From Micractinium sp. NFX-FRZ (taxonomy: Eukaryota; Chlorophyta; Trebouxiophyceae; Chlorellales; Chlorellaceae): 64,000 nt of DNA. Under the pieces are notes generated by a model, which was not told where the DNA came from, made no database searches, and saw only the letters and a list, made by a program, of their open reading frames with translations. Where the stretch lies: the NCBI GenBank assembly GCA_029339195.1, contig JAPTJF010000006.1, forward strand, positions 124,001-188,000. The letters are read 5' to 3'. The position numbers and the translations under genes were made by a program. Below, piece after piece: positions 32,193 through 45,357 of this stretch. Position 1 is the first letter of the stretch, and each line of letters starts with the position of its first letter.

Positions 32193-33944
32193 TGCTACAA
32201 TGTGTTGGTACCTGCAGGTGTGAAGCACGGAGGGTACGAAGCGGAGTTATGCCCATATGCTCAACACATGGGTGCGGCGACCGCACACCGCTACGGCGAC
32301 CGCACACCGCTACACATGTGGTGGTGCCAAGTTGAGCGGCATCGCCAGGTTGCCGCACCGCGCAATGCACGTGCGGCCCGTGATCCGCTGTGCTTGTGGC
32401 TTGCCTTGGTGATGAGAACAGCGGTGTGGACGCTGGCTGCTAATGGCTTTTCAAAAAGATCTGTGCCGAACCTGGTCGGAGGCAAACACAGCGCGGCGAA
32501 TTGGGATATGGGGGCACCATGCCTTCGTGTCTGCATGCTGTTCCCCGCTACACGTCCCTTCGCTCACCTGAGATACCCGGATGGAGGCCCTGCACGGCTC
32601 GCCTGCTGCGCCCGCCTGGTTAGTTTTTGTGTGTTCCCTCTGGCGGCCTCACTTGGATCATCGGGACACAGGCCGCCAAAAGATGGACTGGTCCCCCCAT
32701 TCAGCCTCAAGGCACGTCCATGAGCTGCGTTTGGCACGCTTGCAACTGCTGACGAGGATGCCTTGCAGTTCAACGTGGCAACCGAGCAGCGCGGCGCTCA
32801 AGCGAGCGCTGCAGCGGCGACGATTAGGGCGCCGCGGCCTGCACCGCCGTAGGCTTCACCGCCCCGACTCACCCCTGGTTGTGCCACTGCTGGCACAGCT
32901 TCAGGATGCCTCCCGTTGCATGGCCCACGCACGATCTTTCCCATCTGAGGGTGTGGGCGGAGTTTGATGGACATCACTGCCAGATTGACTACTCAGGTGG
33001 GGGTCGCTGTAGCGGGCACCGGGAGCGGCCATGGTCGGTGTCCGTGTTGCTCGTCCCCCTGGCATGCCCGCTTCCCAGGGCCGCCCCGTAAGGGTACATG
33101 CAGCGTTTCTGGGGGTGTGAAGGGTCTTTGGGAAGTGCATGACCAGTGTTGCTGGGTGGGGGGATCTGCATCTTAAAGCGACAGTGCAGGCATCCCCTCG
33201 CATGGACGTCTTCCGGCCGCACCTGTAGCTTGCCCACTCAAGGCGGGCAGTTGATGGAGCACTCCCCCGCCCCGGGTAAACCTCTGCACAGCCTCTTGCC
33301 GACAGCAAGCAATGCTGCTGCCCGCCAGCCGCCTGCACAGCGGTTGCAGTGCCACATAGTGTGCTCCGGGCGGTGCGTTCTTGAGTTTATTCTGTGAACC
33401 GTTTGCGTGCTTGCTTAGTTAACAGCAAGTCGGACTTTGTGCAATCAGGCGCTCCACCATGCAAGGCAGCGGCAGCCGCGGCTGACCGGGAGCCAGGACA
33501 GGCGTGGGTGGCGGCATTGTGCGGCTCGCACCTGACGGCGGTGCAGTCCCGCCGCCAACGCCGGCTGGGTACAACACACCGGATCCTCGCGTTGATGCTG
33601 TCTGTCCTTCCGAGTCGTCTGATTGCGTGACAAGAAGCAGGTATGAAGTCACGCACCGGTCTAGGGTTCCGCCTGGTCAAGTTGCAGTCGGCGGGGGAGA
33701 CAGCGAGTGGGATGCAGAGGACTGTCATAGGGTCCCAACGCACTCTCAAAGCACCGCAATCGCCTCAAGCGCTGAGAACAGGCACGCCCAGCCTGCAAGG
33801 CTTTCTGGAGTGAACCATCGATCGCGCGCGCTAGGGCAGGGGTCCCCACTCTCATCAACCACTTGCGATCGTGCTCACGCTTTGCGCGACTTCTGACGAC
33901 AGCACTGCTCACGGAAGCGCAGCGCAACGGCGCACGAGCATGCC
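32193..33944. other. Divergent intergenic region
   Basis: This 1752 bp interval lies between the SGNH start (minus) and the channel start (plus). I could not chain any exons with a recognisable product. A perfect 19 bp tandem duplication (CGGCGACCGCACACCGCTA) sits at 32275-32312, about 80 bp upstream of the SGNH start, where it could belong to its promoter. Confidence 0.45.
32275..32312. repeat. Perfect 19 bp tandem duplication
   Basis: Two adjacent identical copies of CGGCGACCGCACACCGCTA lie upstream of the SGNH gene. They could be a doubled regulatory element; nothing else supports that. Confidence 0.85.
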
Positions 33945-36900
33945 ATGAGGGCTGCCCTGCTGCCAGCGGCGCCGCTGGCGGCGGGAGCGGCGGCAGCCGC
34001 GCCAGGGCGGCGCTGCGCCATGGCGCCATCCGCAGCCTGCCTGCGCCCAGCCTTGCTGCGACACAGCCTACCAGGCAGGCTCACCAGCAGGCGCGCTGCA
34101 GCAACCCCGCCGCTGCAGCGGGGGCGGCAGGCGGTGCGACCGCATGCGGCGCGGGGACCGTCGCGCCTGCAGGCCTCTGCTTGGGAGGGGCGCCCTGTCG
34201 ACAAGCTCTGGAGGCCCGGCAGCAGCAGCAGCAGCAGCAGCAGCGGCAGCAGCGATGATGGCAGCAGCGCACCCCCGGAGCAGCCCAAAATGCACCGCAG
34301 CTGGCTGCACATGCCCCGCCTCCCCAGCGCTGTGCTGCCCTGGGACACCCGGTGAGCTGGCATGGTCACGGTGGTACTGCACGGGCATGGTGGTACTGCA
34401 TGCATGGCCACGGTGTGCCGCTGTTGATCCCTGCCTGGGTGGCTACACATGCAAGGCGCCTGCAGTGGTCCTCGGGTCATTGCTGCCTCAGGGCAGCCGA
34501 TTGACAGAGGTGTATGGTGCGGCCCGCGTGCTGTGCTCAGCGGTGTGCCCTTGCCTCCCAGGGTTCGCAGCGGTGGCGCCGGGAGGTGGCCAGCAGTCGT
34601 GGTGGGGCCAGGATGCGTGACGCAGGGGCGGGGCCACCAGCCAACAATGCCTGCCCGCCCTGGCTTCTGCACACAGGCCTACGCATGCCGCCCGTGCTGC
34701 CCGCCCTGCTGCGCATGCCGTGATCCACTGCTCAAGGGGAGCGCTCGTGAGCGCAACAACCCACTCCTCACTCCAAAACCCTCCATTGTTTGCAATCATT
34801 GCTGCTCCCCACCGCAGATACCTCACCTGGAGCGCAGCTGCCACTGTGGCATCCGCCCTCTCCGGCTTCCTCATACCATGGGAGGTGGGTTGCATCAGTG
34901 CCTGCCTTGCTGACGGGAGTTGGGGTCAGCTGCCTGTGGCCTTGCCTTGCCTCGCCTGACCCATGGCCTCGCTTCTCTCAACTGTGCCGCCCCACAGGTG
35001 GCCTTCCTGCCCGCCCAGGACCTGTACGCCCCTGGCTCGCCCTGGGCCGCCCTCAACCTGCTCCTCGTGGGCATGTTTGCCCTCGACATGGCCCTCTCCT
35101 TCCGCCTGGCCTTCTTCGAGGGGGAGCTGCTGGTGGACAGCCCCCCAGCCATGGCACGCAACTACCTGAGGGGCGACTTTGCGGCCGACCTGCTGGGAGC
35201 GGTGCCCGCAGACTGGCTGCTGCTGGGGGCGGCAGTGGCGGCGGGGCACGGAGGGGACCCGCGCCTGCTGGAGTGGCTGCCCCTGCTCAGGCTGCTGCAC
35301 CTCGCCCGACTGTACCGCGTGCGGTGCGTGTGTGGGTGGGCGGCCGGGGGCGGGGAGCCGGGAGATTGGGGCGGCGGGGTGGAGGTTGTGCTGTGAGCTG
35401 TGTGGGGCTGCAAGGCTGCCAGCTTGCGGGGCCATGCAGCGCCCTATATCGAACAACCTGTCGCGTACCATGGGGCACTGATGCCGGCCCCAAACCCAGA
35501 CGACTACTGCATTACCTCATGCTGGTATTCGTTTCGTGGTTTTAATAAAACACCCCCTGTTTTCACGTCCTTCCGCGGCGACTTCTTGCGCTTCCCTGGA
35601 GCTCAACTGAAACGGCGCCACACCCAGACTCGTGCACAACCACAGAATGACCATAGAATGAGTGTAACCTGTCCCCATCCTGCTGCAGCGACTTTTTCCG
35701 CTACCTGGAGCGCAACCTGAACGTGTCGCTGCTGCAGGTCACCATCATCCGCAACCTGGCGGTGAGATTGTGCTGGGGAGTTGGTAGGACATGCTCCGGT
35801 TGAATCAGGGAGGGGTGGCAGTCTGGTAATTGGGGTCGGCGCCGTCATCCGCAACCTGGCGGCACCGGTGAGCTGCCCTATGTGCACACATATGTTTGAG
35901 TTGGGGAATGGGAGGGTGGGGTCTCCGAACGCCAGCAGCTGTACGCAACCGGGCGGGACGACTGGATTGCATTGTCCAGAGGGGGCGGGTTGGATGGCGC
36001 GCTGCTGCAGGTCATCCTTGCATGCCTGTTGCCTCCACGTGCAGCATCCGCACACCTGGGTGACTGCTGCGCACGCACCTGCTGTGCATGCTGTGCAGAT
36101 CGTGCTGCTCATCACTCACTGGACCGCCTGCGGCTTCTTCACCGCCGGCGTGCACTCCGGTTTCGACGGCGAGGTGCTCTACGGCGCAGACAGCACCTTC
36201 TTGGCGGGACTGATGCCAACGGGTGGGTGGGCTGGGCTGGGCTGCCTTGGTGTGGGCCGGCGGGCGGGCACCAGTGGTCGGGGGGGTAGGCAGCATGTGT
36301 GGAGACCCACGCATAGCATCAGTGGCGGCCAACTCGTGCGGCCAGTGGGGGGGCCGACGCCCACGGGTGGGCTGCAACAGCCGGCTTGTGTGGGCAGGCG
36401 GGCGGGCGTCAAGGGGCAGGCCACACGGGGGGGTGGCCAGTGGGGGGCGGTGCCATCTCACATACAGGGATGGGTGGAGGCTGCGGGTGGGACAGCGCTG
36501 GGTCAAATCCCCCTGGTGTGGCGACGGGCGGTGCGGTGGTTATGCGCCCGTGGCGATGGGCTGTGCGGTGCGGATATGCCAGTGGCTGGTGTAAGGGAAG
36601 GCAGTGCGAGTGCGCATGCAGGCGGTGTGTGGCGGGCACGCGGGCGGGGTGGGGAGGCCAGGAGGCACCCTCACCCACCCGCGCCTCGGTTTCTGTCCAA
36701 CTCCCTCCCCTCTCTTCAGACCAGTTCCTGTACTCCCTCTACTGGGCCGTGACTACGCTCAGCATGGTTGAGGCCAACAGCGTGCCTTCCACCATGGCAG
36801 AAACAATCAGGTGCGCACTGCTCCTGTGGGTGTATGTGCGCCCCGCCCCTCTTTGTCACCAGTCATGCGCAGCCGCCTGCCTAGCAGGGGCCCTGGACAT

Positions 36901-39900
36901 GCGGTGGGGTCGCCCACCCGTGCCCGTCACTGCGGCGGGCACCCGCTCGCCGGCTCCGCGCCACCGTGCACGCCCTCCCTCTGTCTCATGAGTCCTGCTG
37001 GCTCCGTGGACTTGAAATGTAATGATGATGCTGTTTGATCTTGCTGGGGAAGCACCCCCCGGAGCCTGAACCCTCCTCCCCGCTTCATCCCCAGTCCTCC
37101 TTTCATCCCATCCCAACCCCCACCTGGGCTGCCGGCTGCAGTGCCACCGTGCGGGCCTCCCTCTTCATGCTCTTCAACACCGCCCTCGGGTCGTACATCG
37201 TGGGAACCATCACGCTGCTGGTGGTGAGTGGGGGCAGCTTTGGTGCAGCTCAGTTCTGGTTCAGCCGAGTCAGTGGAGGCGGTTGCATTGCAGTTGTACT
37301 GCAGCTGAGTTCAGCGCAGCCAACGAATCACGCCTGCTGCCTGCCCCTCCTGCGGCCATGCCCGTAAACACCGCGCACACTGCAATCAGCCCAGATGCCG
37401 CGTGGCGACTGCTCAGCACCTCCCCCCTTCCGCTGTCTGTACCGTCAGAAGCGGGCAAACAGACAGGCACCTACACCAGCTGCCGCTGCCTGAGTGTGTT
37501 GTTCCCGGGCCGTCGCTGCCTCTTCCCCCCACCCGCGCGCTGCGCAGGTCAAGGCGGATGAGCGGACGGGCAGCTACCGGGAGCAGAGCGCCAACCTGAA
37601 CCAATACACGCAGGTGGGTGGGCGTGGGTGCTGCGAGCACACACAACAGCGTGACAGCTAAGAGTGAGAAACAGTCAGAACCGGGAGCAGAGCGCCGACC
37701 TGAACCAGTACACGCAGGTGGGTGGGCCAGTGTGGGTGGCCGCCCCTGGGTGGTTTGGCATGGGCGGCAAGGGAAGCACCCAGTGCAGCCACGCGGGGCA
37801 AGCCCGCAGGGATGCACGCCTTTCCCATGAACGTGCGCTTGAGCAGTGGAGAAGAGGACGCCGCGGGCCAGTAGCATCACGCTGTAGCCAAGTGAAAGCC
37901 CGCAGCCTGCAGTCTGGTTCCCTGCTCTTCACCCCCGCCCCCGGTGCTGCTCTCCCCCCGCAGGCCAACAGCATCTTGCTTGCACCATGCATGCAGCCTC
38001 CCCCAGCAGTCCTGCTCTCCACCCCTTCCCCTGTGCTTCTCTCCTCCTGCAGGCCAACAACATCCCGCTGGAGTTGAAGGAGAGCATGCAGGAGCACCTG
38101 AGGCTGCACTTTGACACGCAGGACGCGTCGGACGAGCAGGTGGGGGGCGGGGAGGGGGGGCAAAAGGATGCGGGGACCGGGGCTCTGGGCGTCTCCTTTG
38201 CTTCGCACACAGGGGAAGAGCAGGTGCAGCGGGGGAGCAGGGTGAAAGGTTGGACAGGCTGTGACATCCTCCCTTCTTCTGTCTCCACACCACATGCAGG
38301 TGCTGTCCATCTTCCCCACCACCATCCGCCGTCGCATATTGGGCTACCTGTACATGAGGCACCTGCGCGCCTGCTACCTCTTCCGGAAGTGCCCCCAGGT
38401 CAGCAGGCGCGGAGCGGGTGTGGCTTGGTGGGGGGGGCAGAGAGCTTGCACAGCAGACTGGGCTGCGGGCTGGGCTTGCAGGGTGCGATGGCGGTGGCCC
38501 CTGCCCCTTCCCGCCCTTGTGCACACCCTTCTGCTGCGTGCCGTGGGCAACCGGCGGCATCTCGTCATGTGTGCATGCCACTACTACAACGAGACGTGAT
38601 ACAACCACCCGCGCTTGCCACCCTGCCCTGCAGCGCTTCCTGGACACCATGCTGGCCTCAGCCCGTGTGGAAGTCTATATGCCGGGTGAGCCCGCTCAAG
38701 CATTTGCTCTCTTCCCTGCCTGCTGCATTGCGCCCTTTCCCGCCTGCTGCATTGCTCTCCTCCCTGCCGCTGCTGCATGTGTCGGGCGGCGACAGCTTTT
38801 CTGACTGCCCTTTTGTGTGTGTAATCCCCTGTTGTTGTGCACAGGCGTGGACATCCTGTCGAGTGGCGACACAGTGAGCGAGCTCTTCCTGCTGCTCAGC
38901 GGTACCGCCGAGGTGATCAGCCCCGACCCGGCAGTTTCCGCGCAGCACCCCGCCAGCCTGGCGCCGCAGGGCGACAGCCACGCGCAGGCTGGCTACGCCA
39001 GCGACGAGGGCGCCAGCTGGCAGCAGCAGCAGCAGCAGCAGCAGCGGCAGTTCCAGCAGGAGCAAGATTACGGCCTGGACCCACGAAACCCCTACTGGGG
39101 CAGCGGGGGCGCCGTCAACGGCGCCGGCGGCACCGGCATGGGCGGCGGTGCGGCAGATGTGCGGCTGAATCCCAACAGCCCGATCAGTATGGACCTGACG
39201 GGCGTGCGGCGGCCCGTGGACGAGGGCAGCGTGCTGGTGAGCGGGAGGGGCGGTGGGCGGTGTAGTGGCGAGGGAGGGCTGGTGAAAGGGAGGGGCGGTG
39301 GGTGGTGGTGCGGAGGGGAGGGGCGGTGCGGGTGGAGCGAAAGGGGTGGTGAGAGGGCGGGGCGGTGGGTGGTGGTGCATGAGGGGAGGGGTGGTGAGAG
39401 CGAGGGGCGGCTGGGGTGGTGCGGGAGGGCTGGGCCGGGGTGGTGGGGCCAGGGCGGGGAGCATGGGTCGGTGAGGTGCGCTGCAGCTGAGGGGGGTTGC
39501 ACGCTGGGCGTGCTGAGACGAGCCTGATCCGGGTTGATCGCCTGCTGTGCAACCTGCCACTTGCCTGGCCGTGGGTGTCCCCGAGCAACCGAGCAGGGCT
39601 GCAGCTCCCTCGGGCCGCTTCATCAAACCATTTTCCACACCACCCTCAACACACACAGTACATCACATGGCCATGGCTGCAGGGGGAGGCGGCGTTCTTC
39701 ACCGAAGTGCCTCAGCTGGAGGCGGTGCGATCCCTCACAGGTCGGCGCTGTCTGGGGCTGGGGCTGGGGCTGGGGCTGGCAGGCGGGGTGGGGGCTGTCG
39801 GTCGCTGGTAAGATGAAGAGCAGCCCGAGGGTGTGGGGTTGAGGGAGCCGACAGGAAATCAAGCCAAAGGCACCAGTCAGCTACCATTTGCCATTCGCTG

Positions 39901-42900
39901 GGTAGCTGGAAGCGGTGTGCTCACTCACGCGTGGGCCGGCACTTAGCAGGCGAAGCGTGGACGCCCCTGACCCCGTGCCGGCAGCATGCAGCCCCGCTGC
40001 TCTGCCCACTGCTGCCAGCGTCATGGGCAGCACGAAGCCAGCGTACTTTTGGTATGCTTGCACCCCGGCTGCCCCGCCTGCCCGCCCCATCCCTCCCTCC
40101 CCATTCCCACACCCTCAATCTTGCCGCCCCGCAGTGTGCCGTGTGCTGGTCATTGGTCGGGCAGCTTACGGCAGCCTGGAGCGCTCGTTCCCCAACTCCG
40201 CCCGCCTGGTGCTGCACAACTTGAAGCGCAAGGCAGAGAATGTGAGCGGGAGGAGGGCAGGGGGCTCTGAATGGGGCAGGGCGGGCAGCTGTGACTTGGG
40301 TGGGGCTGCTGTGTGTAGGAGGGACAGTGCAAGCAATGCAGTGTGAACAGCGGCGAGGGAGAAGAGAGCGGCAAGCCCACCCAGGGGCACCAAGACGAGC
40401 CCACTCCTACTGCCGCCTCCTCCCCCAACCATGCTTGCCGCTCTTCCATTCCCCTTTTTCCTGGCCCCTTACCTCCGGCCGTGGCCTCTGCTTAGGGCCC
40501 ACCCAAGGTCTGGGTTTTGGCCCCAGCTGCAGGAAGCCGAGCAGACACCTCCTCCTCCCCCCTGCCCCGCATCCTCACGTTGTCTGTCCCCTTCCTTCCC
40601 TCCCCCTTTCCCCTTGGCCCCTGGCCCCTGCCCTCAGGCCGTGGCCTCCGAGTTCAAGGGCAAGCTGAAGGCCGCTGAGCTGGACGAGCTGTGGACCCAC
40701 TTCTCACGCCTCCAGTTTGGCTGGGCCAGCACCGAGCTGCAGGTGAGTGATGGGCGACCTGGGGCAGCCGGGGAGCCATTGCCTCGCCTCTGTCTGCCCC
40801 CTCGACGTGTGTGCGTGCGTGTGTGCGTGCGTGTGTGCGTGCGTGTGTGTCGTGTGCGCACCCCACGGAGCAGCGCAGGAGGGGCCACAACGATCGGACG
40901 GGCGGGTGGCGCACATGCCCTGTGGCCCTGTGGGACCAGGGGCCCTCAGGGAGGCATGCGCTGAACAGGCGCCTGGGAGCGTGCCGCGCAGCTTCAGCCT
41001 GCTGTGCTGGCTTGGCTGCTCATGTTGTGCCTGCCGCGTCTGCCTCACCATGCTGTGCCTGGTGTGCCTGCTGCAGGATGACGTGGCCAGCATGAGCCTG
41101 CCCAGCCTGGACCACCAGGACCTGGGGGACGTGGCACGTGAGTGAGCTGGTGAAACAAAAACACTTGACTGATGTGCATTTCATGTGCATGCACACTGTG
41201 TTCAACTAATACTTATAACCTCGTGTTGTTGCTGGCCCATGGAACATGCGTGCCCTGCCTGCCTTGCCCCCCCGGCCACTGTGTTTGAGGCGGGCATGTG
41301 GCGCACAAGTGCCAAGCTGGGGCAGGCTGTGGTTGGTTGTGAAAGACATAACATATGGGTTCACCACCAGGCAGCCTGCCTGCCTGCCTGGCGTGCTGCC
41401 GTAGGCAACCACTCCTGCGCGCCTCGTCAAGTAGATCATGCACCACCCCCCTTCCTCAGCCCCGGGCTCGCTTCCCCTCCCTCCTCCCCTCCCGCCGCAG
41501 ACTGGTCGCCACGCCAGCAGCAGGTGATGAGCAACCTGCTGCGCATCCGTGCCGTGGCACAGCAGTACATTGCCCGACAAGAGGTGGAGCGCACCACTGA
41601 GTTCCTGTATGCTGCCGCCAGCGGGGACGAGGCCAAGGTGCGGGGCATGCTGCAGCAGGGCTGCCCCGCCGACAGCTCAGACTACGGTGAGGCGGGGAGG
41701 GTGCTAGCTAGTGGTTGGGTGGGTGTGTGGGTGTGGATGGTTGTTGGTGGGTGGGCGGGAGGGGTGAGCGTATGTGTGTGTAGGGGGGCAGGGAGCTGTT
41801 GCCACGAGGGGGAGGCACTGCTGTTGCCGCTCGAGTGGAATGAAGAGCGAGCGCCAGGCGGCGGCAGCAGCCCAATGGAGGCGTGCCAGCGGAGGCACCC
41901 ACGGTTTCCACATGCACACATCCCACCCCAGCCCCCGTCACCCACCCACCTCCCTCTCCCTTTCCCAGACAGGCGCATGCCTCTGAGGTTTGTGGCCTGC
42001 TGCATGTTCCCTCCCCGCCTCCCCCCTGTTCTGTCATCAATTTCACATGTGTGCGTGCGTGCATGCAGACGGGCGCACCGCCCTGGAGCTGGCATGCGTG
42101 AAGGGGCACACCGGCGTGGTGGGGACGCTGCTGACGGCAGGCGCCGACGTGAACCTGCAGGCAAGAAGCGCCTGTGCTGTGGCAGCGGCCAGAAGCCAGG
42201 GGTCTGGGTAGGCACGGGTGTGCCAGGACAGCGCCTGGTGGTGCGATACACACGCTGCTGACAGATGGGGAGCTGATGTGAAGCTGCAAGGAAGCACACT
42301 GACCCGAGGCAGGTGCCAGGTGGCATGAGCCAGGTGGCGCAGCACATGAGCAGGGCATTGCTGGGGGCTGGAAGGGCGTGCTGCAGGCACGAGGCTGCAA
42401 CCTGCAACCCTGGCCCACTGCCGCCGCCTCCCCACACCTCCCCTCCTCTTTCGCCTGCCTGCTCCCGCTTGGCAAGGCCCCGTGGGCAGACACCTGTGCG
42501 CTTCGCCCCTCTGCCCGGGCCCTCACCCGCCACCATCAACAGTTTTGCCTCTGAAACGTTAACAGCTTGCTGTCCACCGCCCCCCGATCTCCCCGCACCT
42601 GCAGGACCAGCTGGGCAGCTGCGCGCTGCTGGAGGCGTGCAAGTACGGGCATGATGATCTGCTGGCACTGCTCAGAAAGGCGAGTTTCTTTTCTTCCTTA
42701 AATAGTACATTTTTATAGAACAAGTGTTGCTGTTGTGCCACTCCTTTCCTGCTGGTACGCTCAATACTGTCCAGTGGACATCTGTGCTGTGCTGTGCTGT
42801 GCCTGGCGACTCATGCTGTGCCCCGTGCGCTGCAGGCGGGCGCCAGCCTGGACGGTCACAAGAGCTCCGTGGAGCAGGCTGCTGTGCTGTGCACCGCTGT

Positions 42901-43756
42901 GTTTGAAGGCGACTTGCCTCAGCTGAGGCGGCTGGTGCAGGCGGGGGTGGCGCTGGACGCGGGGGACTATGGTGGGTGGCGGGGTGGGCGGGTGGGCGGG
43001 CGGGCGATCACGGTGGGTGGGTGGGCGGGTGGGCGGATCCGTGGGGCTCGCTTCTTATGCATGTGTTTTGACACACAAGTATCGGGGGGCAGGGCAAGGT
43101 GGTGGCTGCCCTTTCAGCTGCTGCGACAGGCAGCCGGGAGGCGGCCGGCAGCAGGGACAAGAGGCGGTGTGCATCCTCTCGCCTGGGCACGCTCCGCACG
43201 CTGTGCACGCAGGCCCCTCCCTGCGCGCCTGCTCACTTGCACAGCAATCCTGTGCCCTCCAACCTGCGCCCTCCCCACATGCGCCCACCGGCCCCGTGTG
43301 CGCCCTCTCCCACCTGCTCCCATCCACCTGCACCCCCCAACATGCGCCCTCCACCGCCCTTCTGTTGCTCCCGCAGACAAGCGCACCGCGCTGCACATCT
43401 CGGCGGCGGAGGGCAACCTGCAGGCGGTGCGGCTGCTGATCGAGGAGGGCGGGGCGGACCCTGGGGTGACCGACCGGTGGGGGAACACCCCCTTGGATGA
43501 AGCCCTCCGGGTGGGCGCCGGCCCGGTCATCCGGTACTTAGACAAGCTGGCGCTCTCGCCCAGCGCAGGGGCGCCCCCTGCAGCAGGCGCAGCAGACACA
43601 GCAGGCGCAGCAGGAGCAGCAGGCGCAGCGGGCGTAGCGGGAGCAGCAGGCGTAGCGGGAGCGGGCGCAGCGGGCGCAGCGGCGCCGGCGCCGCCGGCTC
43701 CGGCGCAGGTGCGACGGCGGCGACAGCGGCAGCGGCAGCCTGGCACGCCCGGGTGA
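33945..43756 (+). CDS. Plant-shaker-type channel with CNBD and ankyrin repeats, non-canonical filter
   Basis: Twenty-one exons: 33945-34351, 34818-34884, 34998-35323, 35689-35761, 36099-36222, 36720-36810, 37142-37223, 37548-37613, 38053-38139, 38300-38398, 38634-38685, 38845-39236, 39683-39740, 40135-40241, 40638-40742, 41077-41137, 41501-41686, 42069-42160, 42605-42679, 42836-42971, 43377-43756. They give 1021 residues. A basic, Ser-rich N-terminus precedes S1 (YLTWSAAATVASAL), S2 and S3 (LLVDSPPAMARNYL, DLLGAVPADWLL), S4 (LLRLLHLARLYRVR) and S5. The pore exon reads YWAVTTLSMVEANS (340-353), so GYGD is replaced by EANS. S6 (SLFMLFNTALGSYIVGTITLLV) and a C-linker follow. The CNBD (about 492-680) carries a Gln-rich insert. 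Four or five ankyrin repeats lie at about 767-960, then an Ala-rich tail. It resembles AKT/KAT K+ channels of the plasma membrane. K+ selectivity cannot be assumed. Introns 18 and 19 use GC donors. Confidence 0.93.
35574..35612 (+). repeat. Intronic copy of channel exon 4 acceptor edge
   Basis: GCGACTTCTTGCGCTTCCCT GGAGCTCAACTGAA duplicates, with about 80% identity by eye, the exon 4 start GCGACTTTTTCCGCTACCTG GAGCGCAACCTGAA (35690 onward). The other edge of exon 4 is also echoed, at 35843-35873. Confidence 0.8.
35843..35874 (+). repeat. Intronic copy of channel exon 4 donor edge
   Basis: CGTCATCCGCAACCTGGCGG (then CACCGGTGAG) repeats the exon 4 end CATCATCCGCAACCTGGCGG TGAG (35743-35765) about 100 bp downstream. 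Confidence 0.82.
37679..37728 (+). repeat. Intronic copy of channel exon 8 donor edge
   Basis: ACCGGGAGCAGAGCGCCGAC CTGAACCAGTACACGCAGGT GGGTGGG copies the exon 8 end (37576-37621) with two coding substitutions and an intact GTGGGT donor, about 104 bp downstream. If used, it could give an alternative 3' exon end. Confidence 0.93.
40808..40858. repeat. GTGT/GCGT simple repeat in intron
   Basis: About 50 bp of alternating GT and GC dinucleotides (GTGTGCGTGC units) in the channel intron between exons 15 and 16. Alternating purine-pyrimidine tracts of this type can form Z-DNA. Confidence 0.85.
42243..42290 (+). repeat. Diverged intronic copy of channel exon 18 donor edge
   Basis: ACGCTGCTGACAGATGGGGA GCTGATGTGAAGCTGCAAGG AAGC resembles the exon 18 end ACGCTGCTGACGGCAGGCGC CGACGTGAACCTGCAGGCAA G (42126 onward). 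It is the most decayed echo I recognise; the donor position now reads AAGGAAG. Confidence 0.65.
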
Positions 43757-45357
43757 GCGGAGTGCCGGGGCTGTCTGCATGCCGACGGCCGTCCGGCTGC
43801 CTGGGTGCGCAGCGGCCAGGCCTGCGGGCAGCAGATGTATGCACTACACTACAATGAATGCGCAACAATGAATGCACCCAGGCGCCCGCTTCCTGCGGTC
43901 GGTCGGCGGTGCCCTTGATAGCCACCACCTACGCATGCCATGTTGCTTTTGCCTGTGCTCACGATAGCGCACCATAGCTTGTTTGTGAGCCACGTGTAGC
44001 GACCCGAACCTGCCGGCACCCACATCCGTATCCTCCGCCCCCTTTTTGTTTGAATTTGAATCCAACAGCTGCCCCTCCCCTTCGGTGCAACACATTAGCT
44101 CCGAAGCGGGCTGTGCCTGCTTGATCCTTGGCCCATGGAGGCATCTTTCTTACTTCCGTAGGGAGGGTCCGATGTGTGCCACGTGGTATGCCCGCTAGGC
44201 ACCTTGCCCGTGGTATGCCTGCTGGGCACCTTGCAAAGCTCTAATGTGCACTCGGCAAGCGGCCCCACAGCCACCCACTCCCCTGCCCCTCACACCAAGC
44301 AGTCTCCCCAGCATTGTTCTCACTCTCTCCCCCTCCCTTTGCCTGAGCACGCACGTTTTTCACTCTCTTTCGCTCATCGTCAGCCGGCACTGGCCTCTGC
44401 CATCTTTCTGCGTCCCAAGAAACCGTGCCCTGCTGCAGTACCCCCTGCCAGTCCCCTTACCCCCTCGATCCCACAGCCACACTCACACACCCTGCGCCTC
44501 TCTACACACCGCCTAGCTGCGCACCGCACCGCCCCACACTGTGTCACTCCACCTTGTGCAATCTTGATGCTGCAACCATTGCATGATGGGGACCTCAGGC
44601 TGTCGGTGCTTGCTTTGTTGGTGGGCTGCCTGCAAGCAATCGGCGTGCCATACAGGTGGCAGCACTGCCTCACCTATCCTGGCTTGCTCTGCACATGATG
44701 GTTACACCTCAAATCGGAGACGTCAGTTCTTGATATCAAGAGCTCCTCGCTTCACGGGCGCATGCCAGGCGCGCTGGTACGCCGGCGCTGGCGCCGGCGG
44801 TGGTGGTAGTCTCAGATACCTCGGCGGGGGGGCGCACCTGCGCTAGGGCCCCTGTGGGCCTGGCATTGGGTTTGCTCATTGGGGTGGACTGACGCGCTGC
44901 TTGTCGACCCTGGAGCGTGGGCAGGGGTCGCCCCACAGCTGGCAGGGTGCGGCATCAGGGCCTTGCGCCCATGCGCCCCCCGCGGCGCGCTGCAGCTACC
45001 CCCGGGGTGGATCCACACACACCGCCAACCCAACCATTGGGTTTGAAGCGGCTCCTTGCTGTCTGACGCACCCGACAGCATCTTTACTCTGCATGGCACC
45101 CTAAACCGCTCAACCTAAGTCGCTTTCTGTTGCCAGACTGTCAGCTTCACCGCAGGTGTTGCGGACCACACGGCCGATCTCCTCATCTCCAAGCAAGCGA
45201 GCGGTTATGTCGACAGAAGCCCAGGCCACATAGCTTGGGCGGCCCAGCGTTCTGGACCGTGGACGGCCGCCGCCTCGCTCGGGAGACTCCTGTGGGTGCC
45301 AGAGGCGGGCGCTGGCTAGCTCCCGCACGCGCATGAACGCTGCATTGAGGGTTCCAG
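43757..45357. other. Intergenic region, no gene recognised
   Basis: About 1.6 kb after the channel stop and before the LicD-like gene. It holds the channel 3' UTR and the LicD-like promoter. I see no exon chain, RNA gene or repeat array that I can support. Confidence 0.4.

Noticed and set aside
36720..36810. Possibility that the real pore exon with GYGD was missed
   Set aside because: The exon aligns without gap to the family pore helix, phases match both neighbours, and I saw no GYGD-encoding exon in either flanking intron.
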